A stretch of DNA of 36,749 nucleotides from Deltaproteobacteria bacterium (GCA_030694465.1 JAUXYJ010000030.1:1-36749), one strand, 5' to 3'; counted from the stretch's first letter, positions 27,512 to 34,819 are shown. The notes: generated from the letters alone by a model not told the origin. Numbers and translations: made by a program.

Positions 27512-28069
27512 TTACTCGCTCGTGGCATCTGTGTGGCCGCTCCCTTTCGGCTCCAGCCGAACGCGCCGCGCGAGCTCGGCTGCGCGGCCGCCGGTGAAGC
27601 GCGGGTCGATCGCGCCGAGCACGAGGAAGCCCGTCGTGAGCGCGATCAGCAAGAGCGCTTGCTCGTCGTCGGCGCCCGTGCGCTGAAGTGCGCGCTGGAA
27701 GCGACCGAGCGTGACCTGGAGGAGGCGGCGTAGATCGGGCCGGCGCATCGACTCGGCGAAGACTCCAACCCACGCCCTCGCGGCGCGCGTGTCCGAGTTC
27801 GGGCCGAGAGAGAGGGCCGTGTCGAGCAACGTCGGCAGGTCCCGCGCCCGTGCCAATCGCCGAACGAGCTTGCGCACGAGGTGGGTCAACAGCTCCTCGG
27901 TCAGCTCGTCTTTGTCTCGGAAGTAGTGATGAACGAGCCCCGGGCTGAGGTGAGCGACCTCCGCGAGGCGCGCCACCGTCGCTCCCTCGTAGCCGAGCTC
28001 ACCCAGCACCTCCTCGAAGGCCACGACCAGCTGCTGTCGTCGTTCCTCACGCATGGATGGACGAGGCAT
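27512..28069 (-). CDS. TetR-family transcriptional regulator
   Basis: With the ATG at 28069 the protein has 185 residues; an in-frame start at 28090 adds seven. The N-terminal 50 residues are a TetR helix-turn-helix: RRQQLVVAFEEVLGELGYEG, ATVARLAEVAHLSPGLVHHY, FRDKDELTEELL. The C-terminal part is a ligand-binding helical domain (AARAWVGVFAESMRRPDLRR, LLLIALTTGFLVLGAIDP), reminiscent of BetI-like regulators. It diverges from the membrane-protein gene at 28114 with only about 44 bp between starts, so it probably controls that gene and itself. Its effector is unknown. Confidence 0.9.
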   Translation of the reverse strand: MPRPSMREERRQQLVVAFEEVLGELGYEGATVARLAEVAHLSPGLVHHYFRDKDELTEELLTHLVRKLVRRLARARDLPTLLDTALSLGPNSDTRAARAWVGVFAESMRRPDLRRLLQVTLGRFQRALQRTGADDEQALLLIALTTGFLVLGAIDPRFTGGRAAELARRVRLEPKGSGHTDATSE

Positions 28070-28113
28070 GTTGATTGGTTGTGTACCCAACTTTGGGAGC
28101 CAACGGTAGAGGC

Positions 28114-28734
28114 ATGTCGAATGTGCCCTCGGTCGTGGCGGTCTTGTCCTTTGTGTCCTGGGTGTCGTTCATCGGGTTGGCGGTCGAGCCGCTCTTTGTG
28201 GGCGCGATGTTCGGCGCGTTGAGCTCCGTGCGAATCCGCTCCCGGCCCGATCGGCTGGTGCTCACGAGCCTGGACGGAATCCCATTTGGCCTCGGCCTCG
28301 GCAGTGCGGCCGGCGTATCGGTCCTGGTCTGGGCCGTCGGAAGCGCGTTCGGGGCTTCAAAGCTCTCGCTGTTCGTCGTCAGCGCCGCGCTCTTCGTTGG
28401 AGCGTTCGGGTGTCGAGTACGACTCGTCGTCGGCCGAGGCTCCACGGAGTGTGTGCGCTCGCTCTTGTGGGTCGTGCCCTGGAGGCGCGCTCGCTTCGGC
28501 CGGGCCATCGCTTGGGTGGACGGCTGGGGGGACATGGCCGACCCCCTGGCCTTCCACATCGGTGAGGTCGCGGGCGACCGATCACCGGGAGGCGGAGGCG
28601 ACGGCGGCCTCGATGAGCAGGGGCTCTTCAGCCTCGAGCTCGGCTGGGCGAGTCAGACCACCGAAACCAGGGCGGACCCTCTCGCGCGAGATTTCAATCG
28701 CGCGGTGGCGGAGCTGTACGCCGTCCGGGAGTGA
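28114..28734 (+). CDS. Small membrane protein of unknown function, divergent from TetR
   Basis: The ATG at 28114, preceded by GGTAGAGG, gives 206 residues; an in-frame start at 28075 would overlap the TetR start. Three hydrophobic segments are visible: VVAVLSFVSWVSFIGLAVEP, FGLGLGSAAGVSVLVWAVGS and LSLFVVSAALFVGAF. A soluble C-terminal part follows with a Gly-rich loop (SPGGGGDGGLDEQG) and ends DFNRAVAELYAVRE. The second half (SLLWVVPWRRARFGRAIAWV) is reminiscent of membrane-associated PH-like folds, but this is weak. It is the likely target of the adjacent TetR regulator. Confidence 0.65.
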   Translation: MSNVPSVVAVLSFVSWVSFIGLAVEPLFVGAMFGALSSVRIRSRPDRLVLTSLDGIPFGLGLGSAAGVSVLVWAVGSAFGASKLSLFVVSAALFVGAFGCRVRLVVGRGSTECVRSLLWVVPWRRARFGRAIAWVDGWGDMADPLAFHIGEVAGDRSPGGGGDGGLDEQGLFSLELGWASQTTETRADPLARDFNRAVAELYAVRE

Positions 28735-28819
28735 GGGGTTTGGGCGCGCAGCGGACTGCGGGCGTCATCGCGATCCGTCCCCCGGCGTCGGCGGAATGAG
28801 GGGAGTCATGCGGCGGTTG

Positions 28820-29153
28820 TGAAACGCGCGACAAAAGGCAATCGAGAGGGCGCTGGTTTTGCGCGAGGCGCGGGGAGGCGTGCGGCTGCTGTAGCCGATG
28901 CCATCGACCGCGAGGACGGAGGCTACGTTCGGCTTGGCAATGCGCACGTCGTGGGTGATGTGTGCGAAGAATGCCCATGCCCGTTTTCGAGACACCCATT
29001 GGTCCCGCGGTCACCGATGAGCTCCTCGCCGTGAAGTTCTCTCCGTCCGGCGTTGTCACCTGCGTCGCGCACGAGAGCTGAGCACTCACGCGCAGGAGCC
29101 ACGCAAGTACAGCAGAAGGCCTGCCTTCAGCGATGCAACCGCGCGGCGAGCGC
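28820..29153 (+). pseudogene. Internally deleted second copy of the DUF2004 locus
   Basis: 28820-28999 repeats 22607-22782 with few changes, and from about 29000 the sequence continues as 23164-23320, so about 380 bp of the parent are missing. The join happens to keep the frame: ATG at 28971 to TGA at 29079-29081 encodes 36 residues, MPMPVFETPIGPAVTDELLA followed by VKFSPSGVVTCVAHES, i.e. the first nine and the last codons of the parent. Such a short remnant is unlikely to fold as the parent does. Copy borders match those of the parent block on both sides. Confidence 0.88.
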
Positions 29154-29683
29154 TTGGACTCGCGGCGAGCGATGGCACGGCGGAGATGGAGAAAGCCCGA
29201 ACTGTTTCGACGCCGGCACTGCGGCGAGCGTGTGCGATCGCGTGCTGCCGGCGGTGGCGGTGCGGCCATTGGTTGCTGAGCCGTTTCGTTCGAGCTGCGA
29301 AGGGGGTCTTCGCGCCCGGCTCGCCGTGGAGGGGCAGGGGGGTACTTTCAGCGCCGCCAGACGCGGACGCAGCGTGTGTCGAGCCAGTGGATGCGCGAAG
29401 AGAAGCGAGCGCAGAGCGGCCAGCGCGTGGATCGTGCGCATCCTCGATCACCTCAGGATCTGGAGCGAACGAGTGATCGCAGCGCCCGCGCGCAGCCTGG
29501 TTCGACACGCGCGGAGCGATGCGAGTAGCGCGCGGCGCGGTAGCATTGGGCCCACGCGCAACGCGAACTCGGCACCGTGGGTTGCCGCAAAGGGAGCGGT
29601 GCTCCACCGGAGGGCGTTGGAGGTCCCATCCTCACGGGCATTGGCTCCCTCGACCCCCCTAAGGTTCCCCTTCACGAGGGTGG
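29154..29683. other. Gene-free stretch with repeat A
   Basis: No convincing gene is seen in these 530 bp. The open frames have a mixed Arg/Ser/Ala composition typical of non-coding GC-rich DNA. The only recognisable element is dispersed repeat A at about 29525-29630. The stretch joins the truncated DUF2004 copy to the 3' end of the PH-like gene. Confidence 0.5.
29525..29630. repeat. Dispersed repeat A (partner at 32376-32490)
   Basis: The two copies share AGCATTGGGCCCACGCGC, ACGCGAAC.CGGCAC.GTGGGT, GGTGCTCCACCG or TGTGCTCCACCG, and AGGGCGTTGG.GGTCC in the same order and spacing, over about 100 bp. No inverted-repeat ends or coding function is apparent. It may be a remnant of a mobile element or of a duplicated gene end. 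Confidence 0.7.
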
Positions 29684-30328
29684 TCAGTCAGACGAAGTAG
29701 CCCGCTTCTCCACATCTGCAGAGACAGGGGCATCCGGGGCATCCAGTGCAGTGTTGGGGGATGAGGCTCCAACAGCGACCTCTGCGCGCACGCCAGTGTT
29801 CGGTGCGTTCGCAGCCGAGTTCATTGCCGCCTTGATGTTCGCGACAAGCAGCACTGGGTCCTCGGCTGGAAACTGAAATGCCCTGTCTTTTTGCCCGTCC
29901 TTCCACTTGAGCAGGACCGAACCTTTGAGCGCCCACACTTGAATCCCGAGCCGCAGCCCACCTTGGGCCGCGTCCACCTCGCAGCTCGTGATCGCTCCCA
30001 GCGGAACGCTCACCGCCTTCGGCCCCCAGTTCACTTCAACGTGTGCATCAGTGACCGCTGTGCGAACTACGGCGCGCGTGAGTGCGAGATACAGCGTCCC
30101 CACCATCCACAACGCCGGAAGCACAGCCGCGATCGGGCCCAACGCCGGTTCTGCGTTCAACAACAACGCAATGGTCGCGATCAGCGCGATCAACGTCATG
30201 GGCATCATCGCGAGCACCGCGCCGCGCGCAACGTGTTTGTCCCGATGACGCACATGTTGCCCAACCGCGACCGCGTTGGCCTCGTACTCATCGCTTGGAG
30301 CAACCCGTGTTGGTATCGTTTCATTCAT
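29684..30328 (-). CDS. Membrane protein with PH-like cytoplasmic domain
   Basis: A 214-residue protein starting MNETIPTRVAPSDEYEANAV. Two adjacent transmembrane helices at about residues 37-85 (GAVLAMMPMTLIALIATIAL, LGPIAAVLPALWMVGTLYLA) are followed by a strand-rich domain (VVRTAVTDAHVEVNWGPKAV, SVPLGAITSCEVDA, RLGIQVWALKGSVLLKWKDG). This is the pattern of small bacterial PH-like membrane proteins (bPH/YcxB type). The last 40 residues are Ala/Asp-rich and disordered. It is flanked by gene-free or degraded DNA on both sides. The exact role is unknown. Confidence 0.72.
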   Translation of the reverse strand: MNETIPTRVAPSDEYEANAVAVGQHVRHRDKHVARGAVLAMMPMTLIALIATIALLLNAEPALGPIAAVLPALWMVGTLYLALTRAVVRTAVTDAHVEVNWGPKAVSVPLGAITSCEVDAAQGGLRLGIQVWALKGSVLLKWKDGQKDRAFQFPAEDPVLLVANIKAAMNSAANAPNTGVRAEVAVGASSPNTALDAPDAPVSADVEKRATSSD

Positions 30329-30530
30329 AAAACGAGAGCGTACAACTCAATGAAAGACCGGGGGAAACGACAGTGCGGAAGCACAGTATGCCACCCACAG
30401 TTCGCGACCACCGTCGTACGCTCCTACGCAACCATTGAGTGTTTGCCCAGCAGAGGACCAACACAACACTCATGCCCCACGCTCGCGACGGAACCGTCTC
30501 CATCTATCGCGATTTTTGCTGAATTTTCTC

Positions 30531-30690
30531 ACGCGAATCACGAATCACTTCTCAGTGGTCACCTTGGACAATCGCGGTGTCGGGCGCACGACAGGTTCCC
30601 TAAGCACCGTGCACCACTCGCGCGATGGCTGATGATGTCGTCGCGGTGATGTGCTGCCACGCGATACGCGAGATGCGCCCCCGCACGCGC
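30531..30690 (+). pseudogene. N-terminal fragment of an alpha/beta hydrolase, frameshifted
   Basis: One frame (codons in phase with 30546) reads ITNHFSVVTLDNRGVGRT, the strand and turn that follow the first sheet of many alpha/beta hydrolases (FRVVTFDNRGVGRS). One base shift later, in phase with 30616, it continues TRAMADDVVAVMCCHAIREM, equal to the MADDVVALMDxLGIxxAH helix before the nucleophile elbow. The elbow itself is not found. The gap 30329-30866 holds nothing else recognisable. The matching C-terminal fragment lies at 32172-32335, after the intact opposite-strand gene. Confidence 0.8.
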
Positions 30691-30866
30691 ACGCGTTAAT
30701 CGACGTGCGACGAGCGGCACGGAGTTCATCCCGCGCGACGCCACTGCATTTGCGAGCGTCCCGTTTGTCAAGGCCACGCCGCGGCGCTCGTGACGCCAGC
30801 GAACGGACCTTGGCTCAGGACTTCGGCAGCGGGAAGGCGCATCGGCAAGAGCGGCTTTGTGCACGC

Positions 30867-32078
30867 TCAGCGCGAGACGCACTGCGCGAAGATGCGGCGG
30901 CGCGGGCTCGCGGCGGTGTCGTAGAGCCCGTACACAATCCACCCGCGCGTATCGCTCGTCTCGACCCACGCGCCGTGGAACACCGGCGAGAACGCCGACC
31001 GCGCGATCACTGCACGCGCGCCGCTGGCTCCCCACTGCACGACCACCTCGTTTGCCATCGGTGACGGTCGCTCCGCGCGCGTCCACGCGAGGAGCAATCG
31101 CGTCGCGTCGGTGTTGCCCTCGCGCGAGGCGATCGCGCCGCTGAGCACCATGCCGTTGTCTTCGATCGCGGTGCGCGTGAGGGTCGCGCCGCTCGCGGAG
31201 TTGTGCTCAACCAACGAGAGTCCTGCGCTGAGCGCCATCGCGGGTTCGCCGAACTGATAGTGCAATCGCCACAGGGAGTCGCCCACACGCACGGGGGCAG
31301 CGAGCATCGTGCCGCGCTCGGTGCGCTCGGTGCTGAGGAGCATCATTCCGTGGCCAGGGATGTACTTTCGAACGCGCACGTCGTTGTTGCTGGCGCGACG
31401 AGGCACGGTGTCAAAAGCGAGGTAGTCCGAGTAGGTCGTGGGAAACTGCACGGCTGCGTCGTAGAACCGCGCGTCTTGCGTGCTCGCGGACGTGAGGGCA
31501 AAGCGTCCGTCCGCTGCAGTCCACGCGCTTCCGTCGGTCGTGATCGCCGTGACGTGAAGGCGGCCGAGACCATCGGTGCGCGGCCACGCGCCGAGCAGCG
31601 AAAAGCGGGTCGCGCCCTGCTCGGCGACGAAGCTGCGAACCAGCGACAGCGCGCCAGTCGGGCTCATCGTGACTTCGTGCAGCGAGGATCCGTAGGTGAT
31701 CGCGCCGCGCTCGGCCTCGAAGGCCACCGTCGGCTGTTGCCGCGAGCCTGCAACCGCAGACAGCACCGAGGGGAGCGCGAGTCGCTCGCCCACAGCCGCC
31801 CAGCTGCGGTCATACGCCTGCGCGTAGACTTCGCCTGCGCGGGTCGCGATCACGCCGACATAGCCGCTCTGCGCGCGCGCGAAATCCACGGTCCACACGG
31901 CGTCCGCGTCGCTGTCCATCAGTGGGATCGGTGCGCTGCACATTCCCTGTGTCGCTCCGTCGTCCACAGCGCCATCGACTGCGCTGCCGTCACCCGGCGA
32001 AACCGAGAGCGGGCCGCACGCGGCGAGGGAGAGCGAGAGAGCGGCGGCGAGACCGTACCGTGCAAATGTGTGGTTCAT
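30867..32078 (-). CDS. Lipoprotein of unknown function (403 residues)
   Basis: The signal peptide MNHTFARYGLAAALSLSLAA ends in the lipobox LAAC (Cys21). A short Gly/Asp/Ala linker follows (SPGDGSAVDGAVDDGATQ). The mature domain contains many repeated strand segments (AQSGYVGVIATRAGEVYAQ, RGAITYGSSLHEVTM, GRLHVTAITTDGSAWTA), resembling a beta-propeller-type envelope protein, and ends RRRIFAQCVSR. Two cysteines, one early (MCSAPIP) and one at the end (QCVSR), could form a disulfide. It recalls in style the unknown secreted proteins at 4392 and 6965, but relatedness is not proven. It sits between the two halves of an alpha/beta hydrolase pseudogene. Confidence 0.78.
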   Translation of the reverse strand: MNHTFARYGLAAALSLSLAACGPLSVSPGDGSAVDGAVDDGATQGMCSAPIPLMDSDADAVWTVDFARAQSGYVGVIATRAGEVYAQAYDRSWAAVGERLALPSVLSAVAGSRQQPTVAFEAERGAITYGSSLHEVTMSPTGALSLVRSFVAEQGATRFSLLGAWPRTDGLGRLHVTAITTDGSAWTAADGRFALTSASTQDARFYDAAVQFPTTYSDYLAFDTVPRRASNNDVRVRKYIPGHGMMLLSTERTERGTMLAAPVRVGDSLWRLHYQFGEPAMALSAGLSLVEHNSASGATLTRTAIEDNGMVLSGAIASREGNTDATRLLLAWTRAERPSPMANEVVVQWGASGARAVIARSAFSPVFHGAWVETSDTRGWIVYGLYDTAASPRRRIFAQCVSR

Positions 32079-32171
32079 GCGGTGGTGTACTCAGCGATTG
32101 GTCGCGCACTTACAGACTTCTCACAAATTGCGACGCGCCCGTGAAGATCAGTCCGCGAGGTCCGGCGCAAG

Positions 32172-32335
32172 GTGCGCGATCGACCGGACATTCTCAACGC
32201 GTGGCGCGCGATCGCCATTGCAGAGCCCGTGAAGCCTCACGGGTGCCAAACACGACGTCTGCGCGGAGGTCCGACGTTGTTGCTCACTGGAGACGCCGAC
32301 GCGCTGATCTCGGCCAAAAATCAGTATCGCCTGAG
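32172..32335 (+). pseudogene. C-terminal fragment of an alpha/beta hydrolase
   Basis: The frame reads LNAWRAIAIAEPVKPHGCQT, RRLRGGPTLLLTGDADALIS and AKNQYRLRIERA. This fits the segment before and around the catalytic acid of alpha/beta hydrolases (...AI..HD...RL..I..PTLVLTGDADxLIPxxNSRxLAERI). It is on the same strand as the N-terminal fragment at 30531-30690, and the two could be halves of one former gene. The region with the catalytic His is absent. Confidence 0.78.
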
Positions 32336-32375
32336 AATTGAGCGGGCGATCGCATCGGTGATACACGGCGAGCCG

Positions 32376-32490
32376 CGCGCGACGCCGCAGCATTGGGCCC
32401 ACGCGCGCGACGCGAACACGGCACGGTGGGTCGGCGCAAGAGGAGCTGTGCTCCACCGCAGGGCGTTGGGGGTCCTTGTATCTTGGGGAG
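32376..32490. repeat. Dispersed repeat B (partner of repeat A at 29525-29630)
   Basis: This copy starts immediately downstream of the hydrolase C-terminal fragment. It contains CAGCATTGGGCCCACGCGCG, GAACACGGCACGGTGGGT and GCTGTGCTCCACCGCAGGGCGTTGGGGGTCC (in three separated words), aligned with repeat A over about 100 bp with scattered differences. Confidence 0.7.
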
Positions 32491-32877
32491 CGTTGGGACG
32501 AAGCGTGGCAGGCCGACACCGCAGGATCGCCAAGGGTCGCCACGCTGCCGTCTCCGGCGCAGAGCCCGAACGACTGCCCGAGAGCTCGCTCGCATCGTGC
32601 AAGGAAGGGCCGAGCCGGAGGCGTCTTCGACGGAAGGGCATCGCGGATCAGCACGGCCGAGCGCGTGACCTGCCACGGAGCGAGCATGGAGGTAGGGTCT
32701 CTGAGCGACGGACAGCACACGAACTTCGAGCTCGTCGGGCTTGACGATCAAGACCGCTGCGATCCGCTTGGACCTTAGGCCTAGCAAAACGAGGGCCCCT
32801 CCGAGATTTTTGTCGAAGCGCCCGTGGCATCCTTGGCGCACGTCGGTCCGCCCGGTCGCGAGCCTGCTTGTCGTGCG

Positions 32878-32905
32878 TTGGCGCAGTACCGTACCGCGCT
32901 ATACT
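32878..32905 (+). promoter_or_regulatory. Possible sigma-70-type promoter of the membrane protein gene at 32925
   Basis: TTGGCG (32878-32883) and TATACT (32900-32905) are separated by 16 bp and lie 19 bp before the ATG at 32925. The -10 box is close to consensus, which stands out in this GC-rich DNA. The short distance leaves a leader of roughly a dozen nucleotides. Confidence 0.35.
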
Positions 32906-32924
32906 CCCGGCGGAACGCTGAGCC

Positions 32925-33587
32925 ATGAAAGAACTGTTGTTGTTAGGCGCCTCGCTCGTCTGCCTCGTTGCCCTCTACGCTGCGTTCGCGACGCGCGTGC
33001 AGCTCCGCCGTGATTGGCCCGCGCGCAAAGTGCGGGTGCGCGACGGAAGCATGACCGCGCAGGGACCCTTTCGCGCGCTCGAACACACGCGAGAGCAGGA
33101 GGTGAGCGCTGGGCCTCCCTGGCCCGTGCACCTCACCGCGCTCGTCGGGCACGGGATCTCTCCGCTGAGCTTCTTCAGCACCGTCTCGCTCTGGATCTAC
33201 GCGTGGATCGCGGTCTCCAACGATCCGGACCCCACGCGCAACCTCCCGGCAGTCTTGATGCTCGCCGCGGTAGTGGTCTCGTTCGTCCTCGGCCGACACC
33301 AGTGGCGAGGCTCGACTGTCGCGTTGACCACGGACTACGCCGCCGCGCTCTCGCACACGCGGCGCGCTGTGCTCGGTCGCGTCTTCGTCGACGCGATCCC
33401 GCTCGCGTTGATGGTCGCCTTCGGAGGCCGCGAAGACTACCTCCCGCGGGCGTTGGGATACGCGATCCCGACAGCGCACGCCCTCGTCGTGATGCTCGCC
33501 GTGATCGTGAGCGAGCGCCACTACCGTGCGGTGGCCATCGCGCGCGAAGAGCGCCTGACCGACACGTTCGGAGACATCCCTCGCTGA
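32925..33587 (+). CDS. Polytopic membrane protein of unknown function
   Basis: A 220-residue protein with an N-terminal hydrophobic helix (LLLLGASLVCLVALYAAFAT), a short basic loop (RVQLRRDWPARKVRVRDGSM), and further helices around residues 70-95 (LVGHGISPLSFFSTVSLWIY), 107-125 (LPAVLMLAAVVVSFVLG) and 150-195 (VFVDAIPLALMVAF, AIPTAHALVVMLAVIVSE). It ends with a charged tail (EERLTDTFGDIPR). No family is recognised. The ATG at 32925 is supported by the promoter-like element just upstream. It is followed by the deleted lipoprotein copy. Confidence 0.72.
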   Translation: MKELLLLGASLVCLVALYAAFATRVQLRRDWPARKVRVRDGSMTAQGPFRALEHTREQEVSAGPPWPVHLTALVGHGISPLSFFSTVSLWIYAWIAVSNDPDPTRNLPAVLMLAAVVVSFVLGRHQWRGSTVALTTDYAAALSHTRRAVLGRVFVDAIPLALMVAFGGREDYLPRALGYAIPTAHALVVMLAVIVSERHYRAVAIAREERLTDTFGDIPR

Positions 33588-33716
33588 CGCCCACGGTGTG
33601 CTCTTCACAACGTGACGAGAACTCTTCGCGCGAACTCCGTATCGCCCATGAAAACAGCGGCGAACGCACTCACCGGCGTTCAGTTTCCGATCCTCGTCCT
33701 CTCGTAGACGAAGGCA

Positions 33717-33962
33717 ACGGTCCCACGCCGCTCGGCTGCAACACGACGGAAGGCGCAGGGCTCTTCTACTCGGTGACCGTTGGTGCGCTGCACGCTCTCG
33801 AACCTCGCCATGATGCCGCGCAGGTTCCTCGTGTCGGTCTCGGTCTCCACGACCACGACGGCGACGTTCTCGCTCGGCTTCGCGACCTCGTCGTTGCCCT
33901 ACGCCGTGACCCGGCTCGAGGGGCAGACCTGCGAAGCGCTCCCGATGGGCGCGGCGCCGGTG
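33717..33962 (+). pseudogene. Internally deleted partial copy of the large PPC lipoprotein gene
   Basis: 33717-33780 matches about 25246-25310 of the gene at 23994 (CTCGGCTGCAACACGACGGA and GGGCTCTTCTACTCGGTGACC). From 33791 to 33962 it matches 25831-26002 (ACGCTCTCGAACCTCGCCAT, later CGGCTCGAGGGGCAGACCTG). About 520 bp of the parent are missing at the junction, and the two parts are in different frames, so nothing functional is encoded. Five or six substitutions over about 170 bp indicate a fairly recent copy. Confidence 0.87.
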
Positions 33963-34057
33963 GCGACGGGCCTAGACGGACCCGAAGCGACGGTCGCGAC
34001 GACGATATGAAAGCCCGCAGCGGACGCGGGGCCAATGCTCGACTACAGTGCGAAGCC

Positions 34058-34819
34058 ATGAGTGCTCGCTTGATTCTATGCTCCGTTGTCGGCGCCGCGT
34101 GGCTCGCCGGCTGCCGGCCTTCGACCGTGGCGTCCGACGCGCCCGACGCGCCCGACGTGATCGACGTGGCCAGCGTCGATGCAACACGTGAAGACGTCGC
34201 GAGCGACGCGGACGTGGACGTCGCGAGCGACACGGACGTCGCGACGATGTCCGACGGTTCGACGGACGCTCTCGGTGATCTCGACGTGCGCGCGGACGTG
34301 GGCGCGGACGCTGCGGGAGACGTGGCGCGTGCGGAGGGCGGCGGGGACGCGGATGCGCCGTTCTTTCCAGCGGATTTCGTGCTGCCGGACTTGAACACCC
34401 ATTCAACGACCCATCGCATGGACGTCTCGCCCCGCGCGCTGCGCGGAAGGGTCACGGCGTGGTACTTCGCGACCGCGACCTGAACGTACTGTGCCACCCA
34501 GGTCGTGCACCTGGGCCGAATGCAACGTGAGTTCAACGCGCGGGCGGGCCTGCGTCGCCCCGTGCAAATCGTGGTCGTCGCGACGATCGGCAGCGAGGCC
34601 AACCCCACGCTCTTGGTCGGGATGGAGACGCTCCCGCTCGTTCTCGATACGACGACCGCCAACGTGCAGACCCAGTGGCTCTCGACCGTGCGCGACGTGG
34701 TCGTCGTGGATGAGACCGGACAGCGCCGGTTTGTCTACAACCTGACCGCGCACAACCTCGGCGAGGCCATGAACTACAGCGCGCTCGAAGGCGAGCTGCT
34801 TCGCTGGGCCAATCGCTGA
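34058..34819 (+). CDS. Putative selenocysteine-containing thioredoxin-like lipoprotein (in-frame TGA at 34481-34483)
   Basis: From the ATG at 34058, reading through one TGA, the protein has 253 residues. MSARLILCSVVGAAWLAGC is a lipoprotein signal with lipobox LAGC (Cys19). An Asp/Ala-rich linker runs to about residue 100. The domain that follows begins FFPADFVLPDLNTHSTTHRM, DVSPRALRGRVTAWYF, then ATAT-[TGA142]-TYC145-ATQVVHLGRMQREF, NARAGLRRPVQIVVVATIGS and RDVVVVDETGQRRFVYNLTA, ending LLRWANR. This is the layout of a thioredoxin/redoxin fold. The TGA takes the place of the first residue of a CxxC motif after the first long strand. The frame downstream has no other stop for 111 codons. I infer selenocysteine (UxxC). 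The alternative is a nonsense-mutated TGC or TGT codon. No sel genes are in the window. Confidence 0.7.
34497..34515 (+). promoter_or_regulatory. Candidate bacterial SECIS hairpin
   Basis: CCCAGGT (34497-34503) pairs perfectly with ACCTGGG (34509-34515) around the loop CGTGC. The loop starts 21 nt after the TGA and has G at its second position. Bacterial SECIS elements are described as a stem-loop directly downstream of the UGA, loop 16-37 nt away, with a conserved G in the first two loop positions. The lower part can be extended by TGC (34492-34494) with GCA (34522-34524). The hairpin is also coding sequence (QVVHLG), so chance is not excluded. Confidence 0.5.

Larger units (their letters stand above)
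32079..32924. other. Gene-poor stretch with debris
   Basis: This 846-bp stretch contains the C-terminal alpha/beta hydrolase fragment (32172-32335), repeat B (32376-32490) and a possible promoter (32878-32905). Between 32500 and 32800 one plus-strand frame reads VFDGRASRISTAERVTCHGA and FELVGLDDQDRCDPLGP, which looks protein-like but is not recognised. No intact gene is supported. Confidence 0.5.

Noticed and set aside
26148..27773. 541-codon minus-strand frame treated as one gene
   Set aside because: Only 27425 to about 26790 is protein-like. The rest is frameshifted pseudogene and the antisense of the lipoprotein gene ending at 26552.
29053..29700. 215-codon plus-strand frame
   Set aside because: It begins in the tail of the deleted DUF2004 copy, runs through repeat A, and has no protein-like or family-like stretch.
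33014..34483. 489-codon frame ending at the TGA, taken as a full gene
   Set aside because: Its first part is a shadow of the membrane protein at 32925 and of the deleted lipoprotein copy. Only the part from 34058, with a signal peptide, is coding, and it continues past the TGA.
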